64,000 nucleotides of DNA, taken from the NCBI GenBank assembly GCA_036675565.1, contig JAKFER010000243.1, forward strand, positions 62,001 through 126,000, given 5' to 3'. The notes under the pieces were generated by a model. It was not told the origin of the DNA. It saw only the letters and a list, made by a program, of their open reading frames with translations, and did not search any database. A program made the position numbers and the translations under genes. This document shows positions 18,550 through 26,445 of this stretch, piece after piece (position 1 is the first letter of the stretch; the number at the start of each line of letters is the position of its first letter). The stretch comes from JACCYQ01 sp036675565. GTDB lineage: Bacteria > Bacteroidota > Bacteroidia > Chitinophagales > Chitinophagaceae.

Positions 18550-18987
18550 ATGCCAGTAAAGATCAGACTTCAACGTCATGGGTCTAAGAAAAGACCTTTT
18601 TATTTTATCGTAATTGCCGATGCCCGTGCACCACGCGACGGAAAATTCATCCAAAAGTTAGGCACCTACAATCCATTAACAGTTCCAGCAACAATTCAAC
18701 TCGATCGCCAGAAAGCACTTGAGTGGTTAAACAAAGGGGCACAACCAACTGACACGGTTCGTCGTATCCTGTCGTTCAAAGGTGTGTTATACCTGAAGCA
18801 CCTGTTGCGTGGTGTTACATTAGGATTGTTTGATGATGCTACCGCGATGGAAAAATTCCAGAAATGGTTTAGTGAGCATGAAGCTCAAATGAAAAAACGC
18901 CAGGAAGAAGCTATGCGTGCCCGTCGTGGAAGAAGAAACATTCCATCCGGTAATCGCCGCCCTGAACGTAACAGCAGTGAAGGTTAA
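18550..18987 (+). CDS. rpsP: 30S ribosomal protein S16
   Basis: Small-subunit ribosomal protein. The family core begins MPVKIRLQRHGSKKRPFYFIV and runs to about residue 82; the remaining 60 residues form a basic, Arg-rich tail (MRARRGRRNIPSGNRRPER) common in Bacteroidota S16. An upstream in-frame start at 18475 would add 25 residues that do not match the family and would overlap the promoter -7 element, so ATG 18550 is chosen. It is followed by its own terminator and by rimM; trmD, often in this operon elsewhere, is at 43.1 kb instead. Confidence 0.95.
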   Translation: MPVKIRLQRHGSKKRPFYFIVIADARAPRDGKFIQKLGTYNPLTVPATIQLDRQKALEWLNKGAQPTDTVRRILSFKGVLYLKHLLRGVTLGLFDDATAMEKFQKWFSEHEAQMKKRQEEAMRARRGRRNIPSGNRRPERNSSEG

Positions 18988-19008
18988 ATTAATAAAAACG
19001 ATATAACG

Positions 19009-19039
19009 AGGTGGCAGCTATCAGTTGCCACCTTTTTTA
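19009..19039 (+). terminator. Intrinsic terminator of rpsP
   Basis: Stem AGGTGGCA / TGCCACCT with a 9-nt loop, followed by a T-rich tract, 22 bp after the rpsP stop codon. It should separate rpsP from rimM. The 144 bp from here to rimM also hold a weaker hairpin (TTGCG 19104-19108 with CGCAA 19132-19136) in the presumed rimM leader. Confidence 0.8.
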
Positions 19040-19183
19040 TTTAACTAAAGTGCAAGCACAGTATTTATTTTTAATACCGGCATCATCGCTTAGGAAATTT
19101 CAGTTGCGCCTGCCCCCAGCATTATGGGAGTCGCAATCGCTTTTTCTTCCGGTTCCCTGATTAACCAGTTTTAAGACAATCGT

Positions 19184-19699
19184 ATGGAATATTTTAAAAT
19201 AGGAAAACTTGTTGCCGCCTTTGGTATAAAAGGTGAAATGATTTTAAAACATTCACTCGGAAAAAAATCCACATTAAAAGGATTGAAAGCCATCTTCATC
19301 GAAGAACAAAAACAATCCTTTATTCCCTGGTTTATCATTGGTGCCAAATCAAAATCAGAAGATGAAATTTATATTCAACTGGAAGGCATTGATTCCCGCG
19401 AAGCAGCCATAAAACTTACTCAAAAAGAAGTTTGGATACCCGAAGAAGATTTTAAAAAACAAGCATCCGCAACTTCTCCACTCAGTTTTCTTGGATTCAG
19501 CATTATTGATAATGGTAAAGACCTGGGACCTATTCTTGAATTAATTGAACAACCACACCAATTACTTTGCCGCATAGAGATCGATGAAAAAGAAGTCCTG
19601 ATCCCATTAAACGAGCAAACATTGCAGAAAGTTGATACAAAAAAAAGACGGGTCTTTGTTATACTTCCTGATGGTTTACTCGATGTTTATTTATCATAA
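19184..19699 (+). CDS. rimM: 16S rRNA processing protein RimM
   Basis: Assembly factor that binds S19 and helps mature the head of the 30S subunit. The N-terminal beta-barrel domain starts FKIGKLVAAFGIKGEMILKH, the family signature, and is followed by a PRC-barrel domain (residues about 95-170) containing LGFSIIDNGKDLGPILEL and the closing RRVFVILPDGLLDVYL. At 171 residues it is normal. It follows rpsP, as expected, but is separated by a terminator, and its stop lies 4 bp from the convergent DinB-like gene. Confidence 0.92.
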   Translation: MEYFKIGKLVAAFGIKGEMILKHSLGKKSTLKGLKAIFIEEQKQSFIPWFIIGAKSKSEDEIYIQLEGIDSREAAIKLTQKEVWIPEEDFKKQASATSPLSFLGFSIIDNGKDLGPILELIEQPHQLLCRIEIDEKEVLIPLNEQTLQKVDTKKRRVFVILPDGLLDVYLS

Positions 19700-19703
19700 T
19701 CAT

Positions 19704-20279
19704 TTACACCTTTGCAAGCTGAGATTTACATGCCTGCAATGCCAGGTGAACCTGCACCAGGTGTCTTTGTTCATGCGCAATTAAAAACCGGAACGTATCT
19801 CCCAATTTTAGTTTTAATATTTTGCTGATGGAAATGGGCACACGAATAGCCCCGATATTTTTTTTCTTGGCAGCCTCCAGTAAGTCCAGTAAATGGTTTT
19901 GTTGTTTTAAAAATTCATCCATAACCGGTTTTACATCAAGGTCTGCTGGTGGACGATGATCTTTTGGCGCCTGCATCTTATTGGTTACCACCCCATTTTT
20001 TGGCAACATCATATTGGTAAAATAATTTCCAAGCCATCCCGGGGAAAACCATTCCTGGCTACTCTTAGATTCTTTCATCGCATTTTCTATTGCCGGTAAA
20101 TAATAACGCCCATAACTATTCAAATGCTCCAGTGTTTCTATAACACTCCATTTACCCGGTGCTGGTGGACGCAGTAAAAGTTCAGGATCCTCCTGCCTGA
20201 CCAACGTGGTTGTGGCAATAATTTTTCGGACATAGCTTTGTTGCTGATCCAGCAATTCAATACTTCTTGTTTTTTTCAT
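19704..20279 (-). CDS. DinB-superfamily (four-helix bundle, metal-binding) protein
   Basis: A member of the DinB/YfiT-like four-helix bundle family, many of which bind a divalent metal through three histidines and act as thiol transferases or unknown enzymes. Candidate metal ligands are the His in ETLEHLN (near residue 52) and the two His in the C-terminal AHEQRHLVQVH motif. Length 191 is typical. This family shares its name but not its activity with DNA polymerase IV (dinB), encoded nearby. It stands alone on the minus strand; substrate unknown. Confidence 0.75.
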   Translation of the reverse strand: MKKTRSIELLDQQQSYVRKIIATTTLVRQEDPELLLRPPAPGKWSVIETLEHLNSYGRYYLPAIENAMKESKSSQEWFSPGWLGNYFTNMMLPKNGVVTNKMQAPKDHRPPADLDVKPVMDEFLKQQNHLLDLLEAAKKKNIGAIRVPISISKILKLKLGDTFRFLIAHEQRHLVQVHLALQACKSQLAKV

Positions 20280-20360
20280 TTGTTTTGCTTTTTAGAATAC
20301 AAAGCTAATTTGCCTTCATTCCAAAAATCATGGGAAAAACCATCATTTTATTATTTAAAC

Positions 20361-20954
20361 TCAGGAAGTAATTTTAACTGTACCCAACAATTTACTAAAG
20401 GTTGATGCGTCAATACCAAGATAAGATGCCAGGTATTTATGAGGAATCATTTGTAACAAATGCGGACTACGGGTGAATAAAGTTTTATACTTTTCTTCTG
20501 CGCTAAAACATTGCAGTTCAACTTGTCTTTTTAAAACACCATGCAGTGTTAATGATGTTGCTTTTAAAATCGTTTGCATGATGAAAGGGTATTGTTGCAT
20601 TAACAATTCAAGCGAAGCATAAGGCAGTCTTAAAAATTTACTGGCCGTAAGCGTTTCAAAAAAGCAAAAAGAAGGTAAGCGTGTAAGAAAGGAATCTGCT
20701 ACACCGGAGAAAGAATAGGGATAGGTAAAAATGAGTGTAGCCTCTTGCTTTTCATGTCCACCAATATAGAAAGAACGCTGAACTCCTTCTAACACAAAAT
20801 AAAGATATCGCTCTGTTTCTCCTGCTGCGGTTAAAACAGTTTTACGCTTACACTCGAAAGGCTGCCAGTTTTCTGCAAAAGCATCCAGGACTACTTCATC
20901 CAAAGGAAGAATGGCTTGCACAAATTGTTTCAGTTGTTCAGTAGGCGAAAGCAT
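20361..20954 (-). CDS. Crp/Fnr-family regulator, cyclic-nucleotide-binding domain type
   Basis: Single cNMP-binding-like beta roll (residues about 20-120) followed by a short winged-helix region. The recognition helix segment (GIDASTFSKLLG) lacks the E/S-R residues used by FNR or CRP to read TGA half-sites, and the protein ends soon after, so its DNA specificity is probably different or it may not bind DNA. Such proteins are abundant in Bacteroidota and mostly uncharacterised. It shares a TAATG stop/start overlap with the gene upstream, indicating co-translation with that unknown protein. Confidence 0.8.
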   Translation of the reverse strand: MLSPTEQLKQFVQAILPLDEVVLDAFAENWQPFECKRKTVLTAAGETERYLYFVLEGVQRSFYIGGHEKQEATLIFTYPYSFSGVADSFLTRLPSFCFFETLTASKFLRLPYASLELLMQQYPFIMQTILKATSLTLHGVLKRQVELQCFSAEEKYKTLFTRSPHLLQMIPHKYLASYLGIDASTFSKLLGTVKITS

Positions 20955-21433
20955 TATTTATGTTTCGATTGAATAAAATCTGCCAGCAGTTTCATGCGAA
21001 AAAAGAGATTACTTAACATGAGCGAGATATTATTTTTCACGGAACTCACGGAACCATTATGCATCTTTTTTATATTCTTTAGTTCCTCGATTTTTTCATC
21101 AATTTTATCCATCATCCGTTCTGCATCCCAACCCAGGTAACGACGATTTCGTTCGTCATGAATATGATAAGGTTCAATTTTTCCAGGCTTTAATTTCCTG
21201 AATTTAAAATTATTTTTCAGCGCATCCTTGTAACATTCATTTTGTAAAAGATCGATGAGTACATCCTGGGAAACCTGGTTCAGAAATCCATTGTGAAAAA
21301 TATTCAGGTTGTTACGCAATTCCCGGATAACCTGTTTTTTATGTACATCATTGGTTTTAGCTTCCGCATTCAAAAATGTAAGCAGATCTTTCAAGGGGCC
21401 TAATGCTGTTTTAAACCATTCCCATTCCATCAT
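20954..21433 (-). CDS. Hypothetical helical protein
   Basis: A 159-residue protein that I do not recognise. It is rich in Lys, Asn and Leu and predicted mostly helical, without a signal peptide or membrane segment; the C-terminal third (DKIDEKIEELKNIKK) may be coiled coil. It overlaps by 1 bp (TAATG) with the Crp/Fnr-family gene downstream, so the two are probably expressed together and may form a sensing pair; that link is inference from the overlap only. It could also be a small accessory gene, because it has no conserved neighbour elsewhere in the window. Confidence 0.65.
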   Translation of the reverse strand: MMEWEWFKTALGPLKDLLTFLNAEAKTNDVHKKQVIRELRNNLNIFHNGFLNQVSQDVLIDLLQNECYKDALKNNFKFRKLKPGKIEPYHIHDERNRRYLGWDAERMMDKIDEKIEELKNIKKMHNGSVSSVKNNISLMLSNLFFRMKLLADFIQSKHK

Positions 21434-21524
21434 TCAAATATAACCAGAGAAAAAAGTAAAAAACCAAAAAGTGAAAACTTAAAACTTGAAATCATTCTAA
21501 TTTCCAGCTTTTACTAATAAACCT

Positions 21525-21570
21525 ATCAACAGATCAACCAATCAACTATTCACCTAATCAACCAATCACA
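21525..21570 (+). repeat. 8-bp-periodic ATCAAC tract upstream of dinB
   Basis: Hexamers related to ATCAAC start at 21525, 21533, 21541, 21549 (degenerate TTCACC), 21557 and 21565 (ATCACA), each followed by two variable bases, giving a strict 8-bp period over six units. The tract ends directly at the -7 element of the dinB promoter. Similar tracts occur at five or six other places in the window. Confidence 0.7.
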
Positions 21571-21571
21571 T

Positions 21572-21579
21572 TAACTTTG
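21572..21579 (+). promoter_or_regulatory. -7 promoter element of dinB
   Basis: TAACTTTG matches TAnnTTTG. Its end is only 4 bp from the GTG start codon at 21584, so the predicted transcription start coincides with the start codon and the message may be leaderless. No TTG is present at the -33 position; the repeat tract occupies it. Confidence 0.5.
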
Positions 21580-21583
21580 AACG

Positions 21584-22756
21584 GTGAGCGAAAACCCCCG
21601 CCATATTGCCCATTTTGACCTTGATTCATTCTTTGTTTCTGTTGAAATATTGAATGATCCATCCTTAAAGGGAAAGCCCGTATTGGTTGGCGGTAGTGAG
21701 CGTGGTGTAGTGGCTGCATGCAGTTATGAAGCCAGGAAATTCGGAATTCATTCTGCCATGCCCATGAAAACAGCCATGAAGCTTTGTCCGCAAGCAATCG
21801 TTGTAAAGGGCACCCGCGGGGAATATACACGATATTCAAGGATGGTGACCGACATCATTGCTGACAAAGTACCGGTTTATGAAAAAGCTTCCATTGATGA
21901 ATTCTACATAGACCTAACGGGAATGGATAAGTTTTTTGGCGTTAGCGCTTATACGCAGCAATTAAGAGAAACGATCACTAAAGAAACGGGCTTGCCTATT
22001 TCTTTTGGTTTATCTACCAGCAAACTGGTTAGCAAAATGGCAACCAATGAAGCCAAACCAAATGGATGGCTGGAAATACCCGCAGGGAAAGAAAAGGATT
22101 TTTTATGGCCATTAACTATTGATAAGATACCTGGTGTAGGAAAACAGACTGAACTACAATTGAAACAAATGGGTTTGCATACCATAGCCCATATTGCCGC
22201 AACACCTTTTCAGGAAATGGAAAAACACTTTGGTAAATGGGGCATTACTTTATGGAACAAATCTTTTGGAAGAGATGATAACCCGGTAGAAAATTTTAAT
22301 GAACAGAAATCCGTGTCGCGGGAAACCACTTTTAATGAAGACAGCACGGACCTTGCCTTCCTTCACCAGCAACTAGTATGGTTAACCGAAAAAGCAGCTT
22401 ATGACTTGAGGATGGAGAAAAAATTATGTGGCTGCCTGACCGTCAAGATCCGTTATGCGGGCTTTGATACGACCAGCCGCCAGGAAACCATAGATTATAC
22501 CGCTTTGGATGATCAGTTGATCATGAAAGCTAAAGATGTAATGAGTAAACTTCTTCAAAAAGGCAGGCCGGTACGTTTGTTAGGTGTTCGTTTCAGTCAA
22601 TTGATACCGGTTACAATGCAAATGAGCTTATTTGAAAAGGCAGGAGAAAAAATGCAGTTGTTTAAAGCGGTTGATACTATTAAGGATAAATATGGAAATC
22701 AAATGATCACCAAAGCCGTCAATACTTCCGGACCTTCATCCACTAAAAAAGGCTAA
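21584..22756 (+). CDS. dinB: DNA polymerase IV (Y-family)
   Basis: Error-prone translesion DNA polymerase. The catalytic carboxylates are in HFDLDSFFVSVE (residues about 9-20) and KASIDEFYIDLTG; SYEARKFGIHSAMPMKTA is the family fingers motif, and the helix-hairpin-helix IDKIPGVGKQTE is present. The little finger domain extends to about 350, ending in a short beta-clamp-binding-like segment (QMSLFEKAG). The start is GTG at 21584: an in-frame TGA lies two codons upstream and the family motif begins immediately, so no other start is possible. Length 390 is usual. Confidence 0.93.
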   Translation: MSENPRHIAHFDLDSFFVSVEILNDPSLKGKPVLVGGSERGVVAACSYEARKFGIHSAMPMKTAMKLCPQAIVVKGTRGEYTRYSRMVTDIIADKVPVYEKASIDEFYIDLTGMDKFFGVSAYTQQLRETITKETGLPISFGLSTSKLVSKMATNEAKPNGWLEIPAGKEKDFLWPLTIDKIPGVGKQTELQLKQMGLHTIAHIAATPFQEMEKHFGKWGITLWNKSFGRDDNPVENFNEQKSVSRETTFNEDSTDLAFLHQQLVWLTEKAAYDLRMEKKLCGCLTVKIRYAGFDTTSRQETIDYTALDDQLIMKAKDVMSKLLQKGRPVRLLGVRFSQLIPVTMQMSLFEKAGEKMQLFKAVDTIKDKYGNQMITKAVNTSGPSSTKKG

Positions 22757-23004
22757 TCAAAAAATCACATCAGCCTTCTTATATCAGGTGGCCGGTTTTG
22801 CATCTGCGGTAAAACCAAAAAATAGACTTCGGCAGGTTATATTTAAATCCCATTAGATAAATCATTTCTTCGTCATACAGGAAATAAACAAAATGAAAAC
22901 AATAAAATACGTACGAAAAATATTTTTTATTCATTTCCATACCTATTAGGTTAAATGGTTTATTACCTTTATCCCTATCATTTTTTTATCAAAAAACAAT
23001 AAAC

Positions 23005-24369
23005 ATGCAGGCTTGGAAAGATTACCAGGATAAAAATAAAGATCGTTTTTTAGAAGAAATGCTTGACCTCCTTCGCATTCCATCCATTAGTGCTAAAAAG
23101 GAAAACAAGGCGGATATGTTGAAATGTGCTGAAGCAGTTAAAAAAAGTTTGCTGAATGCAGGATGTGATCAAGCGGAAGTAATATCTACTGCAGGACATC
23201 CTGTAGTTTATGGTGAAAAAATTATTGATGCATCTAAACCAACGGTATTGGTGTATGGCCATTATGATGTTCAACCCGTTGAACCCCTTGCATTATGGCA
23301 TAGCGGCCCCTTTGATCCCGTGATAAAAGATGGTAAAGTATTTGCCCGCGGTTCTGCTGATGACAAAGGCCAGTTTTATATGCATGTAAAAGCATTGGAA
23401 ACAATGGTAAATACAAACTCGCTTTCTACCAATATTAAATTTTTGATAGAGGGTGAAGAAGAAGTTGGATCACCAAACCTTGGGAAATTTGTATCGGACA
23501 ACAAAGAAAAGTTGCAAGCAGATGTAATCCTGATCAGTGACAGTTCCATGTTAAGCATGGAAAATCCATCTCTTGATACAGGTGTTCGCGGTCTTAGTTA
23601 TATAGAAGTTGAAGTTACCGGTGCTAACCGCGACTTGCACAGCGGAACTTATGGTGGTGCCGTTGCTAACCCGATCACTATCCTGGCACAAATGATCGCC
23701 AGTTGTCATGATGAAAATAATCACATAACCATCCCTGGGTTTTATGATGATGTTTCAGTTGCAACTGATAAGGAAAGAGAACTTTTGAATGCTGCTCCTT
23801 ATGATGAAAAAGAATATATGGATGAATTGGGAGTAAAAGAATTATGGGGTGAAAAAGGATATACTACTTATGAAAGAACCGGCATCCGGCCAACGCTTGA
23901 AATAAATGGAATTTGGGGTGGGTATATTGGCGAAGGTGCTAAAACGGTATTGCCATCCAAAGCATATGCAAAGATATCTGCCCGGTTGGTTCCAAACCAG
24001 TCATCAGAAAAAATCACCAATATTTTATTGAATTATTTTAAATCCATTGCACCTGCATCTGTAACCGTTGAAGCGGAATTACATCATGGTGGAGAGCCAT
24101 ATATGACACCAATTGACAGCAAAGGTTATAAAGCCGCATCCAGGGCAGTGGAAACTACATTTGGTAAAACGCCTATCCCTGTGCGTGGAGGAGGAAGTAT
24201 TCCCATTTGTTCATTGCTGGAAAAAGAATTGAACACTAAAATTATTTTTATGGGTTTTGGGTTGGATAATGACAACCTGCATTCGCCCAATGAAAAGTAT
24301 AACCTGGAGAATTATTATAAAGGAATTGAAACCATTCCTTATTTCCACAAGTATTTTGCAGAATCATAA
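23005..24369 (+). CDS. M20-family metallodipeptidase/deacylase
   Basis: Zinc-dependent M20 peptidase of the dipeptidase (CNDP-like) group, hydrolysing short peptides or N-acyl amino acids in the cytoplasm. The metal-ligand motifs are visible: YGHYDVQP (His and bridging region), RGSADDKGQ, EGEEEVGS (catalytic Glu and ligand Glu), and the C-terminal HSPNEK. The dimerisation lid domain lies between about residues 200 and 330, with SGTYGGAVANP. Length 454 matches the group. It stands alone between dinB and the S4 gene and has a terminator downstream. The 248-bp gap before it holds a near-consensus TACCTTTA at 22964-22971 as a possible -7 element. Confidence 0.88.
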   Translation: MQAWKDYQDKNKDRFLEEMLDLLRIPSISAKKENKADMLKCAEAVKKSLLNAGCDQAEVISTAGHPVVYGEKIIDASKPTVLVYGHYDVQPVEPLALWHSGPFDPVIKDGKVFARGSADDKGQFYMHVKALETMVNTNSLSTNIKFLIEGEEEVGSPNLGKFVSDNKEKLQADVILISDSSMLSMENPSLDTGVRGLSYIEVEVTGANRDLHSGTYGGAVANPITILAQMIASCHDENNHITIPGFYDDVSVATDKERELLNAAPYDEKEYMDELGVKELWGEKGYTTYERTGIRPTLEINGIWGGYIGEGAKTVLPSKAYAKISARLVPNQSSEKITNILLNYFKSIAPASVTVEAELHHGGEPYMTPIDSKGYKAASRAVETTFGKTPIPVRGGGSIPICSLLEKELNTKIIFMGFGLDNDNLHSPNEKYNLENYYKGIETIPYFHKYFAES

Positions 24370-24391
24370 TTATCCATATAATTAATAAAAG

Positions 24392-24420
24392 ACCTCTCTC
24401 CCTACAGAAAGAGGTTTTTT
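24392..24420 (+). terminator. Intrinsic terminator of the M20 peptidase gene
   Basis: ACCTCTCTC / GAAAGAGGT forms an 8-bp stem with one mismatch and a 6-nt loop, followed by TTTTTT, 22 bp downstream of the stop codon. Confidence 0.75.
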
Positions 24421-24478
24421 AATTTTATATAAGGATTGGTATTGTTTTAGTTAATTGAATAATATTCAAAATTTTTCA

Positions 24479-24871
24479 ATGACAGAAAAAGAAAAACTTC
24501 GAATAGATAAATATTTATGGGCAATACGGTTATTCAAAAGCAGGTCGATGGCAACCGCCGCCTGCGAATCGGGCAAAATAAAATTTAACGGGGATTCAGT
24601 TAAGCCATCTAAACAAGTAACAGTTGGCGATGAATATGAAGTTAAAACAGAAGCAAAAAAATGGCTTATAAAAGTAACCGGATTGCTACATAACCGCGTT
24701 CAATATGCAGAAGCTATTAAATTTTACCTGGATATAACACCGGAAGAAGAATTGGAAAGGATCAAATTCCAGGCAGCCAGTTTTTATACCGGCAAGCGTC
24801 AAAGTAAAGTAGGCCGGCCTACACGCAGGCAACGTAAGGACCGGGATGATTTTTTTGACGAAGTCTCCTGA
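24479..24871 (+). CDS. S4-domain RNA-binding protein, Hsp15-like
   Basis: Small RNA-binding protein similar to heat-shock protein 15 (HslR), which recycles stalled 50S subunits carrying nascent chains. The S4 domain begins LRIDKYLWAIRLFKSRSMA and the tail is basic (SKVGRPTRRQRKDRDDF), as in Hsp15. An alternative TTG start at 24455 exists, but ATG 24479 (MTEKEKLRIDKYLW) is preferred because it places the S4 domain at the usual distance from the N-terminus, giving 130 residues. Its 3' end overlaps the open frame of the next gene only if that gene is given an overlong N-terminus. Confidence 0.85.
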   Translation: MTEKEKLRIDKYLWAIRLFKSRSMATAACESGKIKFNGDSVKPSKQVTVGDEYEVKTEAKKWLIKVTGLLHNRVQYAEAIKFYLDITPEEELERIKFQAASFYTGKRQSKVGRPTRRQRKDRDDFFDEVS

Positions 24872-24921
24872 TTTCAATTTTGTTAATGATATAAATCACC
24901 CTTCCCCATTGTTGTTATCAG

Positions 24922-24951
24922 TTGGCGTACTTTTTACAAAGTCTAATTTTG
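24922..24951 (+). promoter_or_regulatory. Promoter of the 24993 gene
   Basis: TTG (24922-24924), 19-bp spacer and TAATTTTG (24944-24951) form a consensus Bacteroidota promoter. The predicted start near 24957 supports the short form of the downstream gene, beginning at 24993. Confidence 0.7.
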
Positions 24952-24992
24952 GATTGAGGCAATTGCCTTTAAGGCGTATAAAAGTTACCAAT

Positions 24993-25388
24993 ATGCAACT
25001 CAACTTATCCCGCAATAAATTGATCAATGATCTGCAGCAGGATTTCAACAAGGCCTTCCCTTATTTGAAACTTGAATTTTATTCAAAATCAGGATATACG
25101 TATAAACAGGGCAAAACGCACCTGCCACATTGTTTTACACTTGCCCAGGCAGGTTTAAAACACGAAGGTATTTTACAAATAGATGACCAGGTTGTTGTAG
25201 GCGACCTGGAGAAAAAATTCAGCGATGATTTTGGAATCACAGTGCAGATATCCCGTCAATCAGGTATCCTTTGGCTGGAGACAACCATGTCTGAAAAATG
25301 GACATTGAAGCAACAAAATGACCATGGAAAAGAATTATCCGTAACACAAATTCCATTAACACACGGCACTCAAAACTACCTGGATTAA
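24993..25388 (+). CDS. Conserved Bacteroidota protein of unknown function
   Basis: A 131-residue protein beginning MQLNLSRNKLINDLQQDFN. The frame is open from 24846, but the extra 49 residues would overlap both the S4 gene and a consensus promoter, so the ATG at 24993 is chosen. The sequence has a beta-rich pattern and a conserved-looking SDDFGITVQISRQSGILWLETT segment; there is no signal peptide, membrane helix or cysteine motif. I recall similar small proteins in related bacteria but know of no function. The gene is convergent with the response regulator, whose stop is 1 bp beyond its own. Confidence 0.7.
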   Translation: MQLNLSRNKLINDLQQDFNKAFPYLKLEFYSKSGYTYKQGKTHLPHCFTLAQAGLKHEGILQIDDQVVVGDLEKKFSDDFGITVQISRQSGILWLETTMSEKWTLKQQNDHGKELSVTQIPLTHGTQNYLD

Positions 25389-25389
25389 A

Positions 25390-26445
25390 TTAATATAAAA
25401 GATTCTTCAATTTATTAAGATCCAGGATGCGGATTTTACCTTCTTTTATTTCAATCAGCTTTTCTGATTTAAAATCACTTAGAGTTCTGATGAGAGATTC
25501 AGTAGCGGTGCCAATATAATGAGCCAGGTCCTCCCGGCTGATTTCTAATGAACGATTCTCGCCATCTTCATTGAATTTGGCATTTAAATCAACCAAAGCC
25601 TTGGCTACTCTTTTGCGCAAACTACTGTATGCAAGACTTAATAATCGTTCTTCCTTTTCTTTCACATTCTGCGTTACAATCCGGATAAATTTAGAAGCTA
25701 TACTGATATCACCATAGATCATTTGCTGAAAATCTTCCCGCGGAATTTGCAAAATATCCGATTCCTCCATAATGGTTGTACTGTCATCATAATTTGCATC
25801 TTCTATTAAGGCAGTATATCCAATAAAATCTCCACTGCTGTAAATATCAGTTATGTATTCCTTGCCGTCTTCGTGAATTTTATATCCTTTCACTTTCCCT
25901 TTTACCAAATAGTATAAGAAACGGGGACGCTTATTTTCCTGGTAAAGAATTTGCTTTTTATTGTAATTCTCCAATTCATATTGATCGGACAAATGTTGCA
26001 TGGTGCCTGTATCTTTCAGATCATGCAAAAACTGGTTGATGCCCTGTGGTGATGAAGCATATTGATTTTCCAGTACTGCTGATTTTTTTATTCTTACTTC
26101 GATGGCGTTCAATAATTCTATATCCTCAAATGGCTTTGTTATATAATCATCTGCACCCATTTCCATTCCTTTTCTAAAATCACTTCGTTCTGTTTTGGCA
26201 GTAAGAAAGATAAAAGGGATATTCTGGGTTTCAACATTCTTACGAAGCAGGTGTAATACACCATATCCATCTAATTCAGGCATCATAATATCGCAAACAA
26301 TAACAGCCGGTTTTTCCCGTGCAGCTATATCCACCCCTTTTTTGCCATTTTCTGCAGTAAAGGTCTTATATCCTGCCAACTCTAATATTTCAGCGGTGTT
26401 TTCGCGGATGTCATTATTATCTTCAATGATGAGAACTGATTTCAT
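25390..26445 (-). CDS. Response regulator with receiver, cyclic-nucleotide-binding-like and Crp-type HTH domains
   Basis: Three-part regulator: an N-terminal receiver domain (residues 1-120, phosphoacceptor D52 in VIVCDIMMPELDG, and the K in YITKPF), a Crp-like beta roll (about 150-260), and a winged HTH (about 275-345) with LAHYIGTATESLIRTLSDF. The recognition helix keeps an E and an R (ATESLIR) as in CRP/FNR proteins. It overlaps the histidine kinase gene upstream by 23 bp, so the pair is a two-component system. Position next to ric and the nos operon, and the Fnr-like boxes there, suggest control of low-oxygen or nitrogen-oxide genes; that target is inference. Confidence 0.88.
   Translation of the reverse strand: MKSVLIIEDNNDIRENTAEILELAGYKTFTAENGKKGVDIAAREKPAVIVCDIMMPELDGYGVLHLLRKNVETQNIPFIFLTAKTERSDFRKGMEMGADDYITKPFEDIELLNAIEVRIKKSAVLENQYASSPQGINQFLHDLKDTGTMQHLSDQYELENYNKKQILYQENKRPRFLYYLVKGKVKGYKIHEDGKEYITDIYSSGDFIGYTALIEDANYDDSTTIMEESDILQIPREDFQQMIYGDISIASKFIRIVTQNVKEKEERLLSLAYSSLRKRVAKALVDLNAKFNEDGENRSLEISREDLAHYIGTATESLIRTLSDFKSEKLIEIKEGKIRILDLNKLKNLLY

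Noticed and set aside
21525..21570. 8-bp-period tract as a CRISPR array or coding repeat
   Set aside because: Units are far too short for CRISPR and contain no reading frame of note.
24846..24992. N-terminal extension of the unknown gene ending at 25388
   Set aside because: It overlaps the S4 gene and a consensus promoter (24922-24951), and its residues look like translated intergenic DNA; the ATG at 24993 is used instead.
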